64,000 bases of DNA, from positions 863,304-927,303 of the forward strand of contig NC_004572.3 in NCBI RefSeq assembly GCF_000007485.1, in the 5' to 3' direction. Origin of the DNA: Tropheryma whipplei str. Twist. GTDB lineage: Bacteria > Actinomycetota > Actinomycetes > Actinomycetales > Microbacteriaceae. The notes beneath the pieces are model-generated. The model ran no database searches. It was not told the DNA's origin and worked only from the letters and a program-made list of their open reading frames with translations. Positions 45,319-56,073 of the stretch are shown here, piece after piece; the first letter of the stretch is position 1, and every line of letters begins with the position of its first letter. Made by a program: the position numbers and the translations under genes.

Positions 45319-46764
45319 GTGTCAGAGGATGAATATGATTCACTGTCTCCCTTAGATGGCAGGTATGGCCCAGCTGTGCGAGCATTGCGCGGTTTTCTGT
45401 CTGAGAGTGCGCTTATTCGCGAGCGTATTAGGGTTGAAATCGGCTGGGTATTTTTTTTGTGGAGGAAAGCGGTTTTTGGACTTGCAGAACCCACAAAGGA
45501 AGATGAGAGGTTTCTTTCATCGATAGTGCATGATGCGCATAAAAACATACCGCGGGTCAAGAAGATTGAAGAGCGGATACAGCACGATGTGAAAGCCGTC
45601 GAGATCTTCCTGCGAGAGAGATTTACGCAGCAGGGTCTGGGCAATATAGTCGAGCTACTACATTTCGCGTGCACAAGTGAAGACATAAACAACCTGGCGT
45701 ACGCACTGAACATGAAGGCAGCTCTCTCAGAAGTCATCCTGCCCTCGATTGATGAACTTATAGGACACCTAGAAAAGATGTCTCAGAAATATGCGGGAGA
45801 TGCAATGCTCGCGCGCACACACGGACAACCCGCAACACCAACAACTCTTGGAAAGGAGCTATTGGTGTTTGTCTACCGCCTGAAAAGGCAACGGAAAAAT
45901 CTAGAAGATGTGCAATTTCTTGGGAAATTCTCTGGTGCGACCGGGACATTTTCAGCTCATTGCGTAGCCGCCCCAAATTACCCGTGGCAAGAGTGGGCAA
46001 AAGAATTTGTGAACAGTTTTGGCCTCATTTATAACCCCATTACCACTCAAATTGAGCCACATGACTGGCAATGCGAGCTGCTTGAGAGAGTGGGGCATAT
46101 CTGTCGAATCCTCCACAATCTGGCAACCGATATGTGGAGCTATATCTCATTCGGATATTTTCAGCAAGGCTTTATATCAGAATCTGTTGGCTCCTCAACT
46201 ATGCCACACAAGGTCAATCCCATCCGCTTTGAAAATGCCGAGGCAAATCTGGAAATGGCTTGCGGAATAATCTCATGCATTGTTGCAAGTCTGTCTACAA
46301 GCAGGCTTCAGCGGGACTTGAGCGACTCCAGTGTCCAGAGAAATATAGGTGTCGCCCTGGGGCATTCACTTGTAGCGATCGATAACTTGAAAAGAGGTCT
46401 TGCTGGTATTCGCCTGAATAAAAATCGCCTAACTGAAGACCTCAATAACAACTGGGAAGTAATTGCGGAGGCGGTACAAACAACCATCCGCGCCGAAATA
46501 CTGGCATGTAAAAGCAATGAGGCTAACCCTTATGAAAGGCTCAAAGATTTCACACGAAACAAGAAAATTACGAAACACACTCTCGATGAATTTATAACTA
46601 ACTTGGACCTAAGCGAGCATGCAAAAAAACGACTTTTAGAATTAACACCAAGCAAATATACTGGCTTGGCAGAGCGCATGGTGCAGGCACATAGCTCAGG
46701 CACTGGGGGCACCAAAAATAGCATTGGCACTGGGGGCACCAAAAATAGCTCAGGTGCTGGGTGA
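45319..46764 (+). CDS. purB: Adenylosuccinate lyase
   Basis: A 481-residue fumarase/aspartase superfamily member. Key motifs are CTSEDINNLAYAL, ARTHGQPATPTTLGKE (catalytic His) and VGSSTMPHKVNPIRFENAE (signature loop with the catalytic Ser). It acts twice in purine synthesis, on SAICAR and on adenylosuccinate. It is of the E. coli-like longer branch. The C-terminus ends in a duplicated low-complexity part (GTGGTKNS twice) from a 27-base tandem repeat. Start GTG 45319. Confidence 0.95.
   Translation: MSEDEYDSLSPLDGRYGPAVRALRGFLSESALIRERIRVEIGWVFFLWRKAVFGLAEPTKEDERFLSSIVHDAHKNIPRVKKIEERIQHDVKAVEIFLRERFTQQGLGNIVELLHFACTSEDINNLAYALNMKAALSEVILPSIDELIGHLEKMSQKYAGDAMLARTHGQPATPTTLGKELLVFVYRLKRQRKNLEDVQFLGKFSGATGTFSAHCVAAPNYPWQEWAKEFVNSFGLIYNPITTQIEPHDWQCELLERVGHICRILHNLATDMWSYISFGYFQQGFISESVGSSTMPHKVNPIRFENAEANLEMACGIISCIVASLSTSRLQRDLSDSSVQRNIGVALGHSLVAIDNLKRGLAGIRLNKNRLTEDLNNNWEVIAEAVQTTIRAEILACKSNEANPYERLKDFTRNKKITKHTLDEFITNLDLSEHAKKRLLELTPSKYTGLAERMVQAHSSGTGGTKNSIGTGGTKNSSGAG
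46699..46752. repeat. 27-bp tandem duplication at the 3' end of purB
   Basis: Two 27-base units (46699-46725 and 46726-46752) differ only in their last few bases. Each encodes GTGGTKNS plus one residue, so length changes keep the frame. Confidence 0.92.
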
Positions 46765-46813
46765 AAATGCTTGCCTGCAAAACTATGGCAAGCTTTCGGT
46801 TGCTCAAGCCTGA

Positions 46814-48115
<1,302 letters not shown>

Positions 48116-48245
48116 ATAAGCGCATCGAGAGTGTTAGGATCTATCCAGGGCAATACCGCCGATGTTCTGCCCAGGATAGTGTGCGTGGGACAGGTGGCCT
48201 TAGCTGCTCGGCGGGTATGTGCGGAGCGCTGGGTTAAATAGTGAG

Positions 48246-48536
48246 ATGAGCGAGAATTGCGGGAACCTGCCCAGGGAGCTTGCGAAACTAAGGAATAAAA
48301 TCGATGCAATCGATAGCCAGATCCTAATTTTACTCAGAGATCGTCTTAGAGAGGCCGACAAAATAGGGGCATTGAAGAAAAAATACTGTCTTAAAGCCGA
48401 AGATCTTGTACGCGAGCAATATCTATACAGCCGACTGGAGGGCCTAGCGCAAGAGCTGGACCTTGAGTCAGGGTTTGTACGCTCCCTGTTCGAGACGATC
48501 ATATCGGAAACAAAACGCCGACAGCGCACCGTTTAG
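48246..48536 (+). CDS. Chorismate mutase (AroQ class)
   Basis: A 96-residue all-helical protein: ELAKLRNKIDAIDSQILILL is helix 1 with the catalytic arginine, DRLREADKIGALKKKY gives the central Arg/Lys, and FVRSLFETIISETKRRQ is helix 3. It rearranges chorismate to prephenate for Phe and Tyr synthesis. No prephenate dehydratase is fused. The start at ATG 48246 gives the usual family length. In a reduced genome that depends on host amino acids, its retention is of interest. Confidence 0.88.
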   Translation: MSENCGNLPRELAKLRNKIDAIDSQILILLRDRLREADKIGALKKKYCLKAEDLVREQYLYSRLEGLAQELDLESGFVRSLFETIISETKRRQRTV

Positions 48537-48575
48537 TGGCCAGTGCATAAAGGTATCTTCCGGGAAAACCTACCC

Positions 48576-50852
48576 TTATCCCCTAAACAGGACACGAGTG
48601 ACCTTTTGGCGAGCATCACTGAGCTCATTCAGAGTGAATTTGCCGATCTCGGAAATCGTAAGCTCTCCGGTGTGACGTGTTGTGCCAATTAGGGTGTATT
48701 CATAACTATTTCTCCTGCAAAGGTCACGCAAATCCTCCTGAGATCTACAAGACACAAGAACACGCGAAGCGCTTTCACTAAAAAGTGCCTCTGTTAGGCT
48801 CGTTGCACGGATTGTATCAAGAGCGATATCAGCACCAAAACCGTGACGAAGGCAACTTTCAACTATTGCCTGGATAAGACCGCCTTCCGATAGGTCATGC
48901 GCAGACTCAAAAACCCGTTTCTTTGCACCCGCAACCAACAAATTAGACAGGCGACTTTCTCTCGCTAAATCTAGCTTAGGTGGCACCCCGCCAATGTGGC
49001 CGTACATGGTATCAGCCCAAACGCTTCCGCCAAACTCGGGTCGCGTAACACCCAGAAGATAAATAAAGAGATCTGGCGCATTCCATCCGGAAGTAAGTGT
49101 TTGGGTCAGATTATCTACAATGCCAAGAATGCCAACCACCGGAGTGGGAAATATGTCTTTACCGTCGGTCTGGTTGTAAAAGGAAACATTACCCCCCGTA
49201 ATTGGAATCTCAAGCCGCTTACAGGCATCAGAAAGCCCTCTACAGGTTTCCCTAAACTGCCACATAACTTCTGGGTTTTCTGGGTTACCAAAATTGAGAC
49301 AGTTTGTTACCGCAAGGGGCGTGGCCCCAACAACCGATACATTGCGGTAAGCTTCCGCAACTGCAAGCTGGGCCCCCGCGTGTGGATCAAGATAAGAGTA
49401 TCGCGAATTACCATCACATGAAAGTGCAACCCCGGTATTCTTATACATCCTGATTACCCCCGCATCATCAGGATGACAAAGTGCGGTATTGCCCTGGACA
49501 TAACGATCATACTGATTGGTAATCACACTTTTATCAGATAGATTTGGGCAAGAAATAACCTGCAAAATATCTTCTCGAAGTAGGTGTGGGTCATTTGTAA
49601 CAGGCAGTCTATTGGCTGCGCTCCTGCGAATGAGGTATGCTGGCTTTTTGACAGGACGGTTATACGATGGGCCGGTAAGTGTTTTTGGATTCAGCCTAAC
49701 CAGTGTTTTGCCTTCATGCACAACGGTCAGATATTGTGAATTATCCACTTCTCCAATAACAGCCCCTGAGATACCCCAACGGTTTGTTATTTCAAAAAAT
49801 GCTTCTAAATTGTCCGGATGCACAATGGCCATCATGCGCTCTTGAGACTCTGATACAAGTATTTCATCAGGTGCTAGTGTTGTATCCCTGAGAGGAACTG
49901 CAGACAAGTCCAGACGGATACCGACGCGGCCGTTGTGTGCCAGCTCACTCGCCGCGCAAGATATACCCGCAGCACCAAGGTCTTGAATAGCAACCACAAG
50001 ATCAGCGGCATACAATTCAAGGCAACATTCGGTAAGTAGTTTTTCTACAAACGGATCTCCAATTTGTACGGCCGGCCGATTAGCTTTGGCATCGGATGTA
50101 AAAGAATCTGAGGCGAGGACCGAAGCGCCGCCAATGCCATCTCTTCCCGTGGGGGCACCAAATAGAACTACAAGGTTTCCCGGTCCGCTGGCATTCGCCA
50201 AGCGAATATTTTCCCGTCGCATAACCCCAACGCACAAAACATTCACCAAAGGATTGCCTTGATATACGGGATCGAATGCCGTTTCTCCTCCTATATTGGG
50301 CACACCGAGACAGTTTCCATAGAATGAGATCCCAGAGACAACGCCATCAGCAACCCTCTGTGTGTCTGGATCGGACGCAGCGCCGAAACGCAACGAGTCC
50401 ATTAGTGCAACAGGTTTTGCACCCATGGCAATAATGTCACGCACGATACCGCCAATGCCCGTTGCGGCACCCTGGAAGGGTTCAATAAAAGACGGGTGAT
50501 TGTGGCTTTCTATCTTGAAGGCTGCAGCCCAGCCACCACCGATATCAACAACTCCGGCGTTCTGACCAATTCCAACAAGCAAATGTTTTTTTGTTACCTC
50601 TGTTAGGTCAGCTAACTGTCGTAAGTGTCTACGGGAAGACTTGTAGGAACAATGTTCGCTCCATAGAACAGAATAGATCGCGAGTTCACTTTTTGTTGGA
50701 GAGCGTTTTAGCAGCGAGCAAATTTGTGTATACTCAGACTCCGTCAAGCCAAGTGCTGTGACGTCCACGGCGGCAGTCGCGTTCTGTGCGTGCGCGCTAG
50801 GCTTTTGCGCGCTAGGCTTTTTTGCGGTATCTCGATCTGCTGGCAGGCTCAT
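48576..50852 (-). CDS. purL: Phosphoribosylformylglycinamidine synthase, PurL subunit
   Basis: About 758 residues, the small PurL type that works with PurS and PurQ. It has the two PurM-like ATP-binding repeats: SEHCSYKSSRRHL, VGIGQNAGVVDIGGGWAAAFKIESHNHPSFIEP and GAATGIGGIVRDI in the first half, and HDLSEGGLIQAIVES in the second. It makes FGAM from FGAR with ammonia supplied by PurQ. The start at ATG 50852 is chosen because the upstream 22 codons have no family match; the N-terminus includes a tandem duplication KPSAQKPSAH. Confidence 0.96.
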   Translation of the reverse strand: MSLPADRDTAKKPSAQKPSAHAQNATAAVDVTALGLTESEYTQICSLLKRSPTKSELAIYSVLWSEHCSYKSSRRHLRQLADLTEVTKKHLLVGIGQNAGVVDIGGGWAAAFKIESHNHPSFIEPFQGAATGIGGIVRDIIAMGAKPVALMDSLRFGAASDPDTQRVADGVVSGISFYGNCLGVPNIGGETAFDPVYQGNPLVNVLCVGVMRRENIRLANASGPGNLVVLFGAPTGRDGIGGASVLASDSFTSDAKANRPAVQIGDPFVEKLLTECCLELYAADLVVAIQDLGAAGISCAASELAHNGRVGIRLDLSAVPLRDTTLAPDEILVSESQERMMAIVHPDNLEAFFEITNRWGISGAVIGEVDNSQYLTVVHEGKTLVRLNPKTLTGPSYNRPVKKPAYLIRRSAANRLPVTNDPHLLREDILQVISCPNLSDKSVITNQYDRYVQGNTALCHPDDAGVIRMYKNTGVALSCDGNSRYSYLDPHAGAQLAVAEAYRNVSVVGATPLAVTNCLNFGNPENPEVMWQFRETCRGLSDACKRLEIPITGGNVSFYNQTDGKDIFPTPVVGILGIVDNLTQTLTSGWNAPDLFIYLLGVTRPEFGGSVWADTMYGHIGGVPPKLDLARESRLSNLLVAGAKKRVFESAHDLSEGGLIQAIVESCLRHGFGADIALDTIRATSLTEALFSESASRVLVSCRSQEDLRDLCRRNSYEYTLIGTTRHTGELTISEIGKFTLNELSDARQKVTRVLFRG
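50792..50821. repeat. 15-bp tandem duplication in the 5' end of purL
   Basis: Two exact copies of gcgcgctaggctttt lie at 50792-50806 and 50807-50821. On the minus strand they encode the repeated KPSAQ/KPSAH part of the PurL N-terminal extension. Confidence 0.92.
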
Positions 50853-51133
50853 ATTCACCGAATAGCCTGCCTCGCAACTGTAATCGCGACTGCCAATCCT
50901 TGGGGTAAAAGACAGCATATGCCGCAGGGCTTACCGGGCGATTGCAGGGTCAGGGCGGAGCGCAAAACGATCACAATACCCCATATCCGGTGGTTGTATA
51001 ACCCGATTGGATTGCGGTAAGCGACGCCACTCTCATCCGAGGTATAAAACATAAACCAATTTTGGTCAAAACTCCGATCAATGCTTCGCATGAAGCTCCA
51101 CATGGGATAACATTGCTCCAAAATCAAGACCCC

Positions 51134-51169
51134 TCAGTAGACAACATGTTTTCAGTAGACAACATGTTT
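51134..51169. repeat. 18-bp tandem duplication abutting parS
   Basis: Two exact copies of tcagtagacaacatgttt stand in tandem; the second copy runs into the left arm of the parS-like palindrome. Confidence 0.93.
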
Positions 51170-51180
51170 CACGTGAAACC
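51165..51180. other. parS-like centromere site (15 of 16 match)
   Basis: The sequence TGTTTCACGTGAAACC differs from the bacterial parS consensus TGTTTCACGTGAAACA at the last base only. It would be bound by the ParB encoded at 57.6-58.5 kb. It is about 12.8 kb from the inferred origin side, a normal distance for parS. Confidence 0.88.
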
Positions 51181-51338
51181 CAAACACGCGAATACGATGC
51201 CAGCGCGGACCCGGGGCTAGTCCACATGTTTTCATACTACCCTCAGTCGGGCTCATAGACCAGAAACAATGTTGGCCGAGGAGCGGTCGCGGTATACGGC
51301 AAAAGCTATTCTCCTGTCTAACACAAATCATGCAATGC

Positions 51339-52019
51339 CTATCGGGCGTTGTTAATCCATGAAGAAATGGCAGAAAAAACAGGGGCACCGTGTAGCCCGG
51401 GTGGACCAAAGCCAGGTTCAACAGCATACTCTGGATGTGGCATCATGCCAACAATATTCCCCTGTTCATTACAAATACCTGCAATATTTCTTGACGAACC
51501 ACTTGGGTTAGACCCAGCATACCGAAGAACAACCCGCCCCTCATTTTCAATACGATCAAGATCCTCGGTTTGAGCAAAATAACATCCGTCCGAATTTTTT
51601 ATCGGGATAATAACATTCTGATTTTTAGAGAAATTCATGGTAAATGGAGTGGAATTATTCTCCACAATTAGACTCTGTTCCAGACATACGAACCGTGATG
51701 CTTTGTTTGCAACAAATGCCCCCGGAAGCAATCTTGATTCAGTCAAGAGCTGAAAGCCATTGCATATCCCCAAAACAGGCATACCCTGATGTGCAGCTTC
51801 AATAATCCTGACCATAATCCTTGAGCGGCTTGCGAGTGCGCCGGGGCGCAGATAGTCGCCATAACTAAAACCCCCTGGGAGGATAACGGCGTCAACCGAA
51901 GACAGCGTATCGCTTGCATGCCAAAGTTGAACAGCTGCACACCCAGCAAAAGAAAGGGCACGCAAGGTCTGCTTGTCATCAAGCGATCCCGGGAATGTAA
52001 CTACGCCAACTCTAACCAA
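51339..52019 (-). CDS. purQ: Phosphoribosylformylglycinamidine synthase, PurQ (glutaminase) subunit
   Basis: A 226-residue class I glutamine amidotransferase. GMPVLGICNGFQLL contains the nucleophile cysteine, VILPGGFSYGDYLRPGA is the oxyanion region, and GMMPHPEYAVE has the catalytic His and Glu. It provides ammonia to PurL. It starts with TTG 52019, three bases after purS, with gagga inside the end of purS as ribosome binding site. Confidence 0.95.
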   Translation of the reverse strand: MVRVGVVTFPGSLDDKQTLRALSFAGCAAVQLWHASDTLSSVDAVILPGGFSYGDYLRPGALASRSRIMVRIIEAAHQGMPVLGICNGFQLLTESRLLPGAFVANKASRFVCLEQSLIVENNSTPFTMNFSKNQNVIIPIKNSDGCYFAQTEDLDRIENEGRVVLRYAGSNPSGSSRNIAGICNEQGNIVGMMPHPEYAVEPGFGPPGLHGAPVFSAISSWINNAR

Positions 52020-52022
52020 GTT

Positions 52023-52271
52023 TCAGTCATCCTCGATCCTGATATCAACAACATCCTCTATGACCGGGTTGATCAACAGGTCATTGGCAAGATCACGGAT
52101 AAAATCCAATTCGCACGTCTCTGAAACAGGGTCCACACATAACTCAAATCTTTTTCCAACCCTAATGCGGGTAGAATTATCCCATCCACGCTCTGTGAGT
52201 ACGGACGCTATGGCCCGGCCCTGCGGGTCAAGCAAGCCGGGCTTTGGCATTACGTCGATGATTATTTTCAC
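52023..52271 (-). CDS. purS: Phosphoribosylformylglycinamidine synthase, PurS subunit
   Basis: An 82-residue protein starting at GTG 52271: KIIIDVMPKPGLLDPQGRAI is the family signature, followed by RVGKRFELCVD. PurS dimers bridge PurQ and PurL. The longer open frame upstream is not supported. First gene of purS-purQ-(gap)-purL, divergent from the glycosyltransferase gene by about 180 bases. Confidence 0.92.
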   Translation of the reverse strand: MKIIIDVMPKPGLLDPQGRAIASVLTERGWDNSTRIRVGKRFELCVDPVSETCELDFIRDLANDLLINPVIEDVVDIRIEDD

Positions 52272-52448
52272 GATACCCCAGCCACCCAGAGATCTGGACA
52301 GTGCACAATGCAAGTTTATATCAGTGTTTGCAGATATATCGGCGGAATGCAGGGCCAGGCCATACGCAGTACACCGAATCGAAATGTACAGACAGCAGGC
52401 GCTGAAGAAATGGAGACTAAAACACATGTTGCGTATGCGAGTTGAGCG

Positions 52449-53666
52449 GTGACCCTTCGCATTGCCATGGTGTCAATGCACAGCCACCCCCTTGCGCAGC
52501 CTGGAACCAGTAATGCTGGGGGAATGAATGTTTATATCACCGAGGTTGCAAAGCGTCTTGCTGAACTTGAATGCATGGTTGATCTTTTTACCCTATCTAA
52601 TGAGGATTATTCACAAGATATTTTTCGTGGCGTTAGACTAATTGGAATCAAACCGTCAGGACGGATTGGCCCACAGATGGTTGATATGTTGAATCATGTT
52701 CCGGGCTTTGCGCAGAAAATTCTCGAGCATGAGCCGTACGATATATTTCACTCACATTACTGGCTGAGCGGCATGGCCTCAGATATAGTGAGCTCGCAGC
52801 TTGATACGCCACATATTCTGAACATGCACACAATAGGTGCTGTCAAAAACACCCTGCTAGCAGAGGGCGATGATCCAGAACCCCCCATTCGACTTGAGAG
52901 CGAGAAACGCCTGGCCAGGAAGGTCTCAAAAGTTATCACATCCACCCTGACCGAAGCGTCGGCTGTTTCGAGATATTACGGAATAAGATTCGAAAATATT
53001 GCGGTTGTATCGCCGGGTGTTGATACTACAGTTTTTTACCCGAAGGGAAATTGCACTCAAGAAAATGAAGGGGGTAATCATCTTTGGGCCCCGGTTGCGA
53101 CCAATCCAGCGGGGTTTTTAGCTGTTCTTTCCAGAATCCAGCCACTAAAAGGGCAAGACCTGGCTATCCGCACTTTGGCGAGCTTGCGTAAAATCATGTT
53201 TGATAAATGCCCAAGCCTGATCATTGCGGGTGATCAATCTGAGAAATACAACAACTATGCTGCATCGCTGCGGCGCATGGCATTGGACCTACAAGTTGAG
53301 GATCTTGTGCATTTTACCGGAGTCATAAGCCGCAAGCAGGTTGCTATGGTTATGCGAAACGCACAACTTCTCCTCGTTCCATCGCATTCGGAAACATTTG
53401 GTCTCGTAACTCTGGAGGCCGCTGCAAGTGGGACGCCGGTTGTCGCAAGTCTAACAGATGGACTTATTGATGCGATTGTTCCGAACATAACTGGAATTCT
53501 CATTGCCGAGCGAAATCCCGATATTTGGGCAAAAAATATTGCCAATCTGCTTATGAATAAGAACAGACACAAGTCTTTATCACGGTCCTCTGTCAGGCAT
53601 GCACAAGACCACGACTGGACAAAAACAGCGGCCCAAATACTAAGTCTTTACCACCAGTTCGTATAA
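52449..53666 (+). CDS. mshA: GT4 glycosyltransferase, MshA-like (inositol-phosphate GlcNAc transferase)
   Basis: A 405-residue GT-B enzyme. It begins RIAMVSMHSHPLAQPGTSNA and GGMNVYITEVAKRLAE, and continues with HSHYWLSGM, LNMHTIGAVKN, VVSPGVDT, and PSHSETFGLVTLEAAASGTPVV (E-x7-E motif). These match MshA, which joins GlcNAc to 1-L-inositol 3-phosphate in mycothiol synthesis. The next gene encodes a deacetylase that could do the second step, but MshC and MshD are not in this window. A less specific GT4 role is the alternative. Start GTG 52449. Confidence 0.85.
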   Translation: MTLRIAMVSMHSHPLAQPGTSNAGGMNVYITEVAKRLAELECMVDLFTLSNEDYSQDIFRGVRLIGIKPSGRIGPQMVDMLNHVPGFAQKILEHEPYDIFHSHYWLSGMASDIVSSQLDTPHILNMHTIGAVKNTLLAEGDDPEPPIRLESEKRLARKVSKVITSTLTEASAVSRYYGIRFENIAVVSPGVDTTVFYPKGNCTQENEGGNHLWAPVATNPAGFLAVLSRIQPLKGQDLAIRTLASLRKIMFDKCPSLIIAGDQSEKYNNYAASLRRMALDLQVEDLVHFTGVISRKQVAMVMRNAQLLLVPSHSETFGLVTLEAAASGTPVVASLTDGLIDAIVPNITGILIAERNPDIWAKNIANLLMNKNRHKSLSRSSVRHAQDHDWTKTAAQILSLYHQFV

Positions 53667-53680
53667 GGCGCGCCAGGCGG

Positions 53681-54415
53681 TTAGGCAATACACCTGTACG
53701 CCTCCAAATCTGGAACTGAGTACCCTTCCCCGGATACGACCTGAATTTTTGCCCTCTTTGAATTTGTATGGAGAATACGAAACTGACTTTTATAGCAACG
53801 CAAAGCAGCAAGTTTTACCAAAAACATTGAATCACACACAAAATCTGGTTGACCATCTGATTGGCCACCATACGGCTCCGTACTTGCAACCCACAGGCTC
53901 ATATCGGCATTCGCTACATTGCGCACGGCCTGACGTACAGCATTATGTACCGCAACGTGGTCTCTGTGCCCGTACCCCCCATATTGGTTATGGGTGACAA
54001 CAATCTGTGGGCGCAACTCGGTTATTGCGTGCATTAGGTCGTCAACTGCTTCTAAAAACGAGGATAGAAGAGTTCTGCCCGTATGGGACGGGGCATCCTG
54101 TAGCCCAGAATCCTCATAAAACCGATCGGGCAGGTTGGCGCGTTTTGCAAACCCCTCTCCCAAAAAACAGAAACGCCTAACCCCCAAAGCTTGCGCGGCA
54201 CAGCCAATCTCAGAAACCCGAACAGAGCTAACATCACCGGTCTCGCCGAATATACTTCCTTGCTCGCCACGTGTTGCACATATAAGGCTCACGTCAACAC
54301 CCCTATCCGCAAGTGTTGCCATAAGCCCACCAGACATGAGGGTCTCATCATCGGGATGCGCTGCAACAAACAGCGCACGGCTTTCACATGTAAACAGACT
54401 AGCCACGTACACCAA
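53681..54415 (-). CDS. PIG-L/LmbE family zinc deacetylase (MshB-like)
   Basis: A 244-residue protein with ALFVAAHPDDETLMSGG (zinc ligands His and Asp-Asp) and NQYGGYGHRDHVAVHNAV (third ligand and catalytic His), which is the MshB/Mca pattern. These enzymes remove acetyl groups from N-acetylglucosamine conjugates such as GlcNAc-Ins. Its convergence with mshA supports a role in mycothiol synthesis, but it is shorter than typical MshB (about 300 residues), and another GlcNAc deacetylase is possible. Confidence 0.8.
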   Translation of the reverse strand: MVYVASLFTCESRALFVAAHPDDETLMSGGLMATLADRGVDVSLICATRGEQGSIFGETGDVSSVRVSEIGCAAQALGVRRFCFLGEGFAKRANLPDRFYEDSGLQDAPSHTGRTLLSSFLEAVDDLMHAITELRPQIVVTHNQYGGYGHRDHVAVHNAVRQAVRNVANADMSLWVASTEPYGGQSDGQPDFVCDSMFLVKLAALRCYKSQFRILHTNSKRAKIQVVSGEGYSVPDLEAYRCIA

Positions 54416-54471
54416 TTATCAGAGAGGCGGTAGCCCCATAGCCTAAAAACATAAAGTAATGTAGTGCCTGT

Positions 54472-56028
54472 ATGGATACCCGACGCGCAAGTGCAGTAAT
54501 GGCCCTCGGAACACTGGTATCGAGGGTGATTGGGTTTCTTGGCATGATATTGCTCACCTATGCTACAGGATCTATCGGAAGCGGGGCAAACGCATTTGCC
54601 GTTGCAAATTATTTACCAAACATGATCTACGCCATTGTTGCCGGAGGAACGGTTAATGCGGTGCTGATTCCTCAAGTGGTTCGGTTCTCTGCATCGGGAA
54701 ATGAGAGGTATATAAACAAAATCACAACTCTGGCTATTGTGCTATTCGCCTTTATAACCCTAGTAGCCGCCTTCTTGTCGCCAACCCTCGTAAAAATCAC
54801 TGCTGGGGCGGGGTTCGATAAGCAAACCACCGCTGTGGCCATATCATTCGCTTATTGGTGTGTACCGCAGATCTTTTTCTACGCTATCTATAGCGTCCTT
54901 GGAGAGGTGCTCAATGCTCGCAAAGTATACGGGCCATTTACCTGGACTCCAGCTATAAACAATATTGTCTTTATCTCCGGTATTTTGTTGTTCATCCTTG
55001 TATTCGGCGCTGACCCCGAGGGCTCTAGGGGTGCGTGGCCCCCGTTTGCCATTGCAATCCTGGGGGGATCTGCAACTCTTGGCATAGCATGTCAAGCTCT
55101 TTTTCTCTTGATTTTCTGGAAATCCGCAGGACTCCGGTTCAAGCCGGATTTTAACTGGCGCGGTATACAGATAACAAATCTCGGAAAAATATTCTCCTGG
55201 ACATTTTTCATGGTGGTGATAACTACAATAGCGGGCCTGGTGGAAACGAATATATCAACCCTTGCAGGCAATCACAACGCATCTGTTGCGGTCATGCAAA
55301 GAGCATGGCTTTTGTTTATGCTTCCGCACTCACTGGTGACCGTAAGTATAATGACGCCGTATTTCACCAAGCTTAGCGAGAAAGCTGTTGACAAAGATAT
55401 GCACGGTTACAGGACCTCGCTGTCAGAGGTTATAAGAATCGTATGCCTCGCACTGGTGGGGGGCACAGCTGTTCTAATGGTCTCAGCCTTTCCGCTCGCG
55501 CGTATTTTCGCCACCCAGGAGCATGTTGTGCATTCAATGGCTCTGACCATAATTGCATACTCCCTGGGGCTTGTTGCGTTTAGCACGCTCTATATATTGC
55601 AAAAAGCTTTTTATGCACTGTGCGATACGCGCACACCGTTCTTTCTCGCGGCCATATGCTCGGGGGTTATCATTATCGGCGCTTTGCTGTGCGCCCTGCT
55701 TCCCGCGGAATATATCGCTCCGGGCCTTGCGCTTACAGTCAGTCTTTCGAGTGTGCTTCAATGTGCGCTCGCCTTCTTGGCGATCAGGGTAAAGCTTGGT
55801 GGGTTTTCCGTCCGTGAAATAGGCCAAAAGCTTGCTAGATACACACTTAGTGGTTTGTTGGCTTCCCTTGTGGGGATTGGATTGGCTGTAGGTCTTACCG
55901 GATTTTTTTTCCAGAATCCGGTGAATTCCATCATAACCGTTGTGATGATAGCACTGGTTATGCTGCCAATATACTCGTATTTTCTTGTTATAACCCGCTG
56001 CCGGGAAATCAGGTTTTTTTTCAAATGA
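54472..56028 (+). CDS. murJ: Lipid II flippase MurJ (MviN)
   Basis: A 518-residue MOP-superfamily protein with about 14 helices, starting RASAVMALGTLVSRVIGFLG, with NYLPNMIYAIVAGGTVNAVLIPQ. It exports lipid II for the synthases encoded at 27.7-30.5 kb. The large cytosolic pseudokinase-like domain found on mycobacterial MviN is absent here. Order murJ, then the origin block, is conserved, except that trxB/trxA, sigM and others are missing and pcnA is on the same strand. Confidence 0.95.
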   Translation: MDTRRASAVMALGTLVSRVIGFLGMILLTYATGSIGSGANAFAVANYLPNMIYAIVAGGTVNAVLIPQVVRFSASGNERYINKITTLAIVLFAFITLVAAFLSPTLVKITAGAGFDKQTTAVAISFAYWCVPQIFFYAIYSVLGEVLNARKVYGPFTWTPAINNIVFISGILLFILVFGADPEGSRGAWPPFAIAILGGSATLGIACQALFLLIFWKSAGLRFKPDFNWRGIQITNLGKIFSWTFFMVVITTIAGLVETNISTLAGNHNASVAVMQRAWLLFMLPHSLVTVSIMTPYFTKLSEKAVDKDMHGYRTSLSEVIRIVCLALVGGTAVLMVSAFPLARIFATQEHVVHSMALTIIAYSLGLVAFSTLYILQKAFYALCDTRTPFFLAAICSGVIIIGALLCALLPAEYIAPGLALTVSLSSVLQCALAFLAIRVKLGGFSVREIGQKLARYTLSGLLASLVGIGLAVGLTGFFFQNPVNSIITVVMIALVMLPIYSYFLVITRCREIRFFFK

Positions 56029-56073
56029 AGTACAAACGGGTTGTTTTGGAGCGCTCTTGTGAAGTATACAAGC

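Larger units (their letters stand above)
50853..51338. other. purL-purQ intergenic region (486 bp) with parS
   Basis: purS, purQ and purL are normally tightly packed; here nearly 500 bases separate purQ from purL. I see no credible gene (a 90-codon minus-strand frame at 50855-51127 matches nothing). The region holds an 18-base tandem duplication ending in a parS-like site at 51165-51180. Confidence 0.6.

Noticed and set aside
45063..45737. 224-codon minus-strand frame across the purB start
   Set aside because: Antisense to purB, low-complexity Ser/Cys-rich product, no family match.
50855..51127. 90-codon gene in the purL-purQ spacer
   Set aside because: Composition and sequence match no family, no ribosome binding site, and it overlaps the probable purL leader.
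52272..52427. Longer N-terminus for PurS
   Set aside because: PurS is 80-85 residues and its signature starts exactly at GTG 52271; the upstream part is unrelated and rich in Cys and His.
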